Below are positions 6,439 to 10,373 of a DNA stretch of 10,373 nucleotides, piece by piece. The stretch lies in contig JAVVFG010000119.1 in assembly GCA_032260445.1 (NCBI GenBank), forward strand, positions 1 to 10,373. Direction: 5' to 3'. The notes under the pieces were generated by a model that saw nothing but the letters and a program-made list of their open reading frames with translations, searched no databases and had not been told where the DNA came from. Each line of letters begins with the position of its first letter. Within the stretch, counting starts at the first letter, position 1. This DNA comes from JAAYYY01 sp032260445 (GTDB lineage: Bacteria > Chloroflexota > Anaerolineae > Promineifilales > Promineifilaceae). Made by a program: the position numbers and the translations under genes.

Positions 6439-7799
6439 GTCGAATTCCCATCGTTGCTCTCGTGGGCCGGCCCAATGTGGGCAAGTCCACCCTGTTTAAT
6501 CGCATCGTCGGGCGCCGGCGGGCGGTGGTCTCGGAGACGCCCGGCACAACCCGGGACCGGCTTTACGAGGAGACGGAGTGGAATGGCGTGCCGTTTCACA
6601 TCGTCGATACCGGCGGCATCGAGATCATCGCCGGCTGGGGCAGCCGGCCGCTGTCAGAAGATTCGAGCCAGTTCATGGATGGCATAGTGCAACAGGCGCG
6701 CATCGCGATCCAGGATGCCGACGTCGTCGTCCACGTCGTGGACGGCCAGGTGGGTGTCACGGCGGCGGACCGCGAGGTGGCCGATATTCTGCGTAACTCG
6801 CGCAAGCCGGCCCTGGTAGCGGCGAATAAGCTGGAGTCGTCCAGCCTGTGGGACACGGCGTACGAGTTTTATGAGCTCGGGGTGGGCCAGGTGATGCCGG
6901 TATCGGCGCTGCACGGTACCGGTGTGGGCGACCTGCTGGACGAGATTGTCGCGCTGCTGCCGCCGTTCACCGGCGAACTGGACGAGGAGGACGAGTCGAT
7001 CAAGATAGCGCTGCTCGGACGGCCCAACGTGGGCAAGTCGACGCTGCTGAACAAGCTGGTGGGGGAGGAGCGGGCCATCGTCAGCCCGCTGGCGGGAACC
7101 ACGCGCGACGCGATCGACACGAAATTGCGCTGGCACGGAGAGGAATTCACGTTGATTGACACCGCGGGGATCCGGCGCCGCGGGCGGATTGACCGTGGGG
7201 TGGAGAAGTACAGCGTGTTGCGGGCAATTAAGGCGCTGGATCGCGCCGACATTGCGCTGCTGCTGCTCGACGCGACCACCGGGGTCACCGCGCAGGACAC
7301 CCACATCGGCGGCATGCTGCAGGAAGAGGACGCGAGCGTGATCATCCTGGTCAACAAGTGGGATGCGGTGGAGAAGGATACGCATCGCATGGTGGAGTAC
7401 ACGCAACACGTGCGGCAGCGGTTCGATTTCCTGTCGTATGCGCCGATCCTGTTTGTTTCCGCTGAGACCGGACAGCGGGTGAGTAAGATCCTGCCCCTTG
7501 TTAAAGAGGTGAGCGAAGCGCGGCACCGGCACATTTCAACGGGCGAGCTGAACCGCCTCGTCCGCGATGTCGTGGCGCGCCACCCACCGCCGCAGAAAGG
7601 CGGGGTGCGGGTGAAGTTCTTCTACGCAACCCAGGCTGACACGGTCCCGCCGACGTTCGTGTTCTTCGTGAACAAGCCGGAGTGGGTTCATTTCAGCTAC
7701 CAGCGCTACCTGGAGAACCGTATTCGGGAACTCGAGCCGTTTACCGGCACGCCGCTCCGTCTGCGGTTCCGTGCGCGCAGCGAGGATCGCCGAGGCTAA
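6435..7799 (+). CDS. der: Ribosome-assembly GTPase Der (EngA)
   Basis: Der has two tandem G domains and a KH-like domain, and acts in 50S subunit maturation. The protein has 454 residues, full length. G domain 1: P-loop GRPNVGKST (11-19), GTTRD (37-41), DTGG (58-61), G4 as NKLE (131-134) and SAL (157-159). G domain 2: GRPNVGKST (195-203), GTTRD (221-225), DTAG (242-245), NKWD (307-310) and SAE (342-344). The KH-like domain is at about 360-447 ('VRVKFFYATQADTVPPTFVFFVN'). Two oddities: the first G4 motif has Glu instead of the base-specifying Asp, and the stretch after DTGG (62-84, 'IEIIAGWGSRPLSEDSSQF') looks several residues longer than usual. The start overlaps the cdaR stop as ATGA with only a weak Shine-Dalgarno, so translation is probably coupled. 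The next gene starts 1 nt after its stop. Confidence 0.96.
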   Translation: MSRIPIVALVGRPNVGKSTLFNRIVGRRRAVVSETPGTTRDRLYEETEWNGVPFHIVDTGGIEIIAGWGSRPLSEDSSQFMDGIVQQARIAIQDADVVVHVVDGQVGVTAADREVADILRNSRKPALVAANKLESSSLWDTAYEFYELGVGQVMPVSALHGTGVGDLLDEIVALLPPFTGELDEEDESIKIALLGRPNVGKSTLLNKLVGEERAIVSPLAGTTRDAIDTKLRWHGEEFTLIDTAGIRRRGRIDRGVEKYSVLRAIKALDRADIALLLLDATTGVTAQDTHIGGMLQEEDASVIILVNKWDAVEKDTHRMVEYTQHVRQRFDFLSYAPILFVSAETGQRVSKILPLVKEVSEARHRHISTGELNRLVRDVVARHPPPQKGGVRVKFFYATQADTVPPTFVFFVNKPEWVHFSYQRYLENRIRELEPFTGTPLRLRFRARSEDRRG

Positions 7800-7800
7800 C

Positions 7801-8826
7801 ATGGCGCAAAGACGGCAAGCAAGCGTTGTGACTTACTACCTGGAGACGGCGCCCGGCCTGGAAGAAGTGGCGTGGCTGGAGATCCGGCGCCGGTTGCCGC
7901 AGGCCGAGCACGTTGCTTTTTTGTATGCCAAGGACCGGCACGGCATCGTCGTGTTCCGCTACGCAGGTCGCGCGGCGGATCTGTTTACCTTGCGTATGGC
8001 AGAGTCGGCGTATCTGCTGGTCGCTTATCTGCCGGATCTCTCGCGGGGCTACCGCGACCTGCGCGCGCTGGGGGAGCGGATGCTGCGCCGGGGCGACCTC
8101 GGGGCGGCAGTGAACCGCTACAGCCGCCTCCGGCACGGGCGCCCGCAGACGTACCAGTTAATCGCGCGTAAGTTCGGGCAACACGAGTACGGGCAGAAGG
8201 AGTTCCGCCTGGCGGTGGCGCGGAACCTGGACGCGTATGACCAGAGCTGGCAGCGCGTGCAGAAGGATGCCGACGTGCAGGTTTACGCCGGGGCATACGG
8301 TTCGACGATGCTGGTTGGGTTGCGGCTGCCGGCGCCGGCGGACCGCCAGGTGAATGCCCAGCAGGCAGCGGCGGTCCTACTCGCGCAGCCGCAAGCTGGC
8401 GCCCGCTTCGTCGATCCGCAGTGCGGCGAGGGGGCGATCCTGGCGGAGCGCGTGCAGGCCGGGCCGGCGCGACTGCTCGTAGGCGGCAGTGCGCAGCAGG
8501 AGGAAACGGAGCGGGCGCAGGCGCTGCTGGGGGAACGGGCCACGATCTGCAGGTGGCAGGCGGAGGCGCTGCCGCTGGCGACCCAGAGTGTGGATACGGT
8601 TGCGTCATTATGGCCTGAGGCGCCGCGGGCGACGTATGTAGCGCAACTCCAGGAGCTGGACCGGGTGCTGCGCCGGCAGGGCCGTGCGGTGATCCTGGCG
8701 CCGGCTTACGATCTGTTCCGCGAAGCGGTGCGCAGCGTGCCCACGCTGCAAATCGAGCGCGGCTACTCGGCGCGCATCGGCGAGCGCTGGGGCCGCATCT
8801 ACCTCGTCACCCCGGTCGCCGATTAA
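7801..8826 (+). CDS. THUMP-type RNA methyltransferase-like protein with degenerate catalytic motif
   Basis: A 341-residue protein whose plan follows THUMP-domain RNA methyltransferases (RlmL/Trm14 group). The N-terminal 'YYLETAPGLEEVAWLEIRRR' (12-31) and the segment to about residue 180 resemble a ferredoxin-like/THUMP RNA-binding region. From about 200 a Rossmann methyltransferase domain begins with 'FVDPQCGEGAILAER' (203-217), matching motif I D-P-x-C-G-x-G. Where family members carry the catalytic N/D-P-P-Y/F or N-L-P-F-G, this protein reads 'VDTVASLWPEAPR' (264-276), with no such motif. A later 'VLRRQGRAVILAP' (289-301) matches the strand that follows it. So it may bind RNA and perhaps SAM, but methyl transfer as in its relatives is doubtful. 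ATG 7801 is chosen because GAGG lies 5 nt upstream; a GTG at 7771 inside der is in frame but less likely. It sits 1 nt after der. The family call is by motif only and needs a profile search. Confidence 0.75.
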   Translation: MAQRRQASVVTYYLETAPGLEEVAWLEIRRRLPQAEHVAFLYAKDRHGIVVFRYAGRAADLFTLRMAESAYLLVAYLPDLSRGYRDLRALGERMLRRGDLGAAVNRYSRLRHGRPQTYQLIARKFGQHEYGQKEFRLAVARNLDAYDQSWQRVQKDADVQVYAGAYGSTMLVGLRLPAPADRQVNAQQAAAVLLAQPQAGARFVDPQCGEGAILAERVQAGPARLLVGGSAQQEETERAQALLGERATICRWQAEALPLATQSVDTVASLWPEAPRATYVAQLQELDRVLRRQGRAVILAPAYDLFREAVRSVPTLQIERGYSARIGERWGRIYLVTPVAD

Positions 8827-8872
8827 CGAGGTGTCCAGCCTTAGGAAGCGATTGGATTCCGATCCCCAGCTG

Positions 8873-8900
8873 CTGCCAGCCGGCTATCGCGGGGTACAAT
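8873..8900 (+). promoter_or_regulatory. Candidate promoter for mtaB
   Basis: CTGCCA (8873-8878, 4/6 match to -35) and TACAAT (8895-8900, 5/6 match to -10) are separated by 16 nt. The predicted start is near 8907, next to ATG 8908, and the upstream ATG at 8899 falls inside the -10 box. This favours translation from 8908 on a nearly leaderless mRNA. Motif evidence only. Confidence 0.42.
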
Positions 8901-8907
8901 GGTCTCT

Positions 8908-10200
8908 ATGAAGATCTATCTGCACAGTATTGGCTGCCGGCTGAATCAGAGCGAGATCGAGACCATGGCCCGCCAGCTTTTAGCGGCAGGGCACGAGCTT
9001 GTAAGCGTGCCGGCAAACGCCGATAAGGTGGTGGTGAATACGTGCGCGGTGACGCGCGAGGCGGCACGCGACGCGCGCAACATGACGCGCCGTATTCATC
9101 GCGGCAATCCTGCGGCGGAGATCCTGCTTACGGGCTGCTACGCGACGGTCGCGCCGCAGGAGCTGGGCCGTGTCAAGGGAGCGGGGCGGCTGGTGCCGAA
9201 CCCCGAGAAGGCGACGCTGGTGCAGCTGATCGATCCGAAGGCCGCGCCGGTGCAGCCGGTGTTCGATCGCGAGCCGCTGCTGCGCGACTTCCTCGCGGGT
9301 GGGATGAGCAACACACGCGCGTTCATCAAGGTGCAGGATGGCTGCGACAATCGCTGTACTTTCTGTATAACGACGGTGGCGAGAGGGGCGGCGCAGAGCC
9401 GGCGGCTGGCGGACGTCGTCGGCGAGATCCAGGCGCTGGCTGCGGCGGGTTACCAGGAGGCGGTGCTCACAGGCGTGCATCTAGGCAGCTACGGGCACGA
9501 CCTGGGCAACCCGCACGGGCTACGCGATCTGGTGGCAGCGATCCTGGCGCACACGGATATCCCGCGGCTGCGGCTGTCTTCGTTAGAGCCGTGGGACATA
9601 GAGCCGGAGTTCTTCGCGTTGTGGCAAGACAGGCGTTTGTTGCCGCACCTGCACCTGCCGCTGCAATCGGGCAGCGACCGTATCCTGCGGCTGATGGCGC
9701 GGCGCACGCGGCGGGAGAGCTTCCGGATCCTGGTTGCGGCGGCGCGGGCGCAGATCGCGGAGCTTAACCTGAGTACAGACGTGATTGCCGGCTTTCCCGG
9801 GGAAACGGCTGCTGACTTCGAGGAGACGGTGCAATTCGTGGAGGAGACCGGCTTCGCGCGCCTGCACGCCTTCACCTATAGCGCCCGGCCGGGCACGGCG
9901 GCGGCGCAGATGGCGGGACAACTGCCGAAGGCGGTGCGCAAGGCGCGCACACAGCGGCTAATCGCGCTCGGCGAACGGCTCAGCCTGGCGTTTCACGAGG
10001 CGCGCGAGGGGGCAAGCGCCAACGTGTTGTGGGAAATGGCTGCCGGGGCGAACGGGCAAGGGGTGCGCTGGCAGGGGTATACGGACAATTACATCCGCGT
10101 TACGACTTACAGCCCGGCCGATCTCTTCAATCAGGTGACGACGGTACGCCTGCACGGGGCGCGGCCCGATGGGATGGAAGCGACGGTCGTGGAAAGCTGA
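8908..10200 (+). CDS. mtaB: tRNA N6-threonylcarbamoyladenosine (t6A37) methylthiotransferase, MtaB-type
   Basis: A radical-SAM enzyme that adds a methylthio group to C2 of t6A37 in ANN-decoding tRNAs, giving ms2t6A. From ATG 8908 the protein has 430 residues, typical for the family. The N-terminal UPF0004 domain has 'SIGCRLNQSEIETM' (7-20) with Cys10, Cys46 (NTCAVT) and Cys77 (TGCYA), which bind the auxiliary 4Fe-4S cluster. The radical-SAM CxxxCxxC is Cys146-Cys150-Cys153 ('GCDNRCTFC'), followed by 'LHLPLQSGS' (248-256) and 'DVIAGFPGET' (291-300). A TRAM-like RNA-binding tail lies at about 363-430. The G-C-x-L/V-N-Q signature favours MtaB over MiaB (GCQMN) and RimO. An in-frame ATG at 8899 would add MVS, but it overlaps a -10-like box; neither start has a convincing Shine-Dalgarno. 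The gene has its own short upstream gap and converges with the next gene. Confidence 0.93.
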   Translation: MKIYLHSIGCRLNQSEIETMARQLLAAGHELVSVPANADKVVVNTCAVTREAARDARNMTRRIHRGNPAAEILLTGCYATVAPQELGRVKGAGRLVPNPEKATLVQLIDPKAAPVQPVFDREPLLRDFLAGGMSNTRAFIKVQDGCDNRCTFCITTVARGAAQSRRLADVVGEIQALAAAGYQEAVLTGVHLGSYGHDLGNPHGLRDLVAAILAHTDIPRLRLSSLEPWDIEPEFFALWQDRRLLPHLHLPLQSGSDRILRLMARRTRRESFRILVAAARAQIAELNLSTDVIAGFPGETAADFEETVQFVEETGFARLHAFTYSARPGTAAAQMAGQLPKAVRKARTQRLIALGERLSLAFHEAREGASANVLWEMAAGANGQGVRWQGYTDNYIRVTTYSPADLFNQVTTVRLHGARPDGMEATVVES

Positions 10201-10226
10201 CGCTGGGGAGTCCCGGTACCAGTCAG
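10197..10226. terminator. Hairpin between convergent genes, possible bidirectional terminator
   Basis: CTGAC (10197-10201) pairs with GTCAG (10222-10226). Beyond a 2-nt bulge, TGG (10204-10206) pairs with CCA (10219-10221), and the loop contains GGAGTCC-like self-complementarity. It spans the mtaB stop and lies 3 nt from the stop of the minus-strand gene. No T-tract is seen on either strand, so termination is inferred from position and pairing only. Confidence 0.3.
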
Positions 10227-10228
10227 TC

Positions 10229-10373
10229 CTACGCCGGCACGACCTGGCCCATGGCGCTGACGTCATAGCCGGGCATGGCGGCAACGGCTTCACGGAAGGC
10301 GGGATCGTGTAAGAGGGCAAGCAGCGGTTGTAGCAGCTCGTCTTCGTAGAAGGTGCGCGGAATGACCAGGTCG
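10229..10373 (-). CDS. C-terminal end of a MoeA/periplasmic-binding-like domain protein (N-terminal part outside window)
   Basis: The minus strand encodes 47 residues up to TAG at 10231-10229, open at the window edge. The first visible segment is 'DLVIPRTFYEDELLQPLLAL', followed by 'DPAFREAVAAMPGYDVS' and 'GQVV'. This pattern (D-L-V-I-P-R, then a helix, then PAFR...PGYD...G) is how I remember the C-terminal end of the substrate-binding-like domain found in molybdate-related proteins: MoeA fusions and HTH-PBP regulators in which that domain senses molybdate or a related ligand. Which protein it belongs to cannot be told from this fragment; a stand-alone binding protein is also possible. It converges on mtaB with 28 nt between stops. 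Confidence 0.62.
   Translation of the reverse strand, partial: DLVIPRTFYEDELLQPLLALLHDPAFREAVAAMPGYDVSAMGQVVPA

Noticed and set aside
6654..7532. 292-codon minus-strand frame opposite der
   Set aside because: It is a shadow of the der reading frame, with no recognisable domain and low-complexity Arg/Gln-rich content.
7771..7800. Upstream GTG start for the THUMP-like gene inside der
   Set aside because: ATG 7801 has a GAGG 5 nt upstream and gives a natural N-terminus; the GTG extension would overlap the der end by 29 nt and has no better ribosome binding site.
9343..9382. Non-canonical sequence after the radical-SAM cysteines in MtaB (CITTVARG instead of CIIPYARG)
   Set aside because: All three cluster cysteines and the downstream ARG are intact; variation in the residues between is common within methylthiotransferases.

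Overview
The window is GC-rich bacterial chromosome with seven complete protein genes on the plus strand and one truncated minus-strand gene at each edge. Nothing looks mobile: I see no transposase, tRNA, rRNA or CRISPR array. The best taxonomic guess is Chloroflexota (Anaerolineae-like). It rests on high GC with GTG/ATG starts, a Pro/Thr 'PTATP'-type linker before a C-terminal membrane segment, a degenerate THUMP-methyltransferase paralogue next to der, and a small two-TM protein of a style common in that phylum. This is inference from protein style and has not been tested phylogenetically.

Layout. Positions 1-612 (minus) hold the start of an unrecognised two-TM membrane protein. A 261-bp divergent intergenic region (613-873) follows. 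It contains a perfect 7-3-7 inverted repeat over a plausible leftward -10 box, and a rightward extended -10 promoter for argF. Next come argF (ornithine carbamoyltransferase, 874-1791) and a 755-residue cytoplasmic TPR protein (1842-4109). After a 134-bp gap with a hairpin and an extended -10 promoter, a tight cluster begins: cdaA (diadenylate cyclase, 4244-5047), cdaR/ybbR (5050-6438), der (6435-7799) and a THUMP/Rossmann methyltransferase-like protein (7801-8826). A further short gap with a promoter-like sequence precedes mtaB (tRNA ms2t6A methylthiotransferase, 8908-10200). At 10229-10373 a convergent minus-strand gene enters with the C-terminal end of what looks like a MoeA/periplasmic-binding-like domain.

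Functionally, cdaA and cdaR make and regulate the second messenger c-di-AMP at the membrane. Der and MtaB act in ribosome assembly and tRNA modification, and the THUMP protein is probably RNA-related. The cdaA-cdaR-der-THUMP genes are spaced by 2, -4 and 1 nt, which implies co-transcription and translational coupling.

The points most worth a second look are: the THUMP methyltransferase that lacks the catalytic (N/D)PP(Y/F) motif; the NKxE in the first G domain of Der; the C-terminal anchor on CdaR; the operator-like palindrome; the odd argF leader; and possible leaderless translation of mtaB. I did not find a clearly new multi-gene system; most genes here are conserved housekeeping genes.
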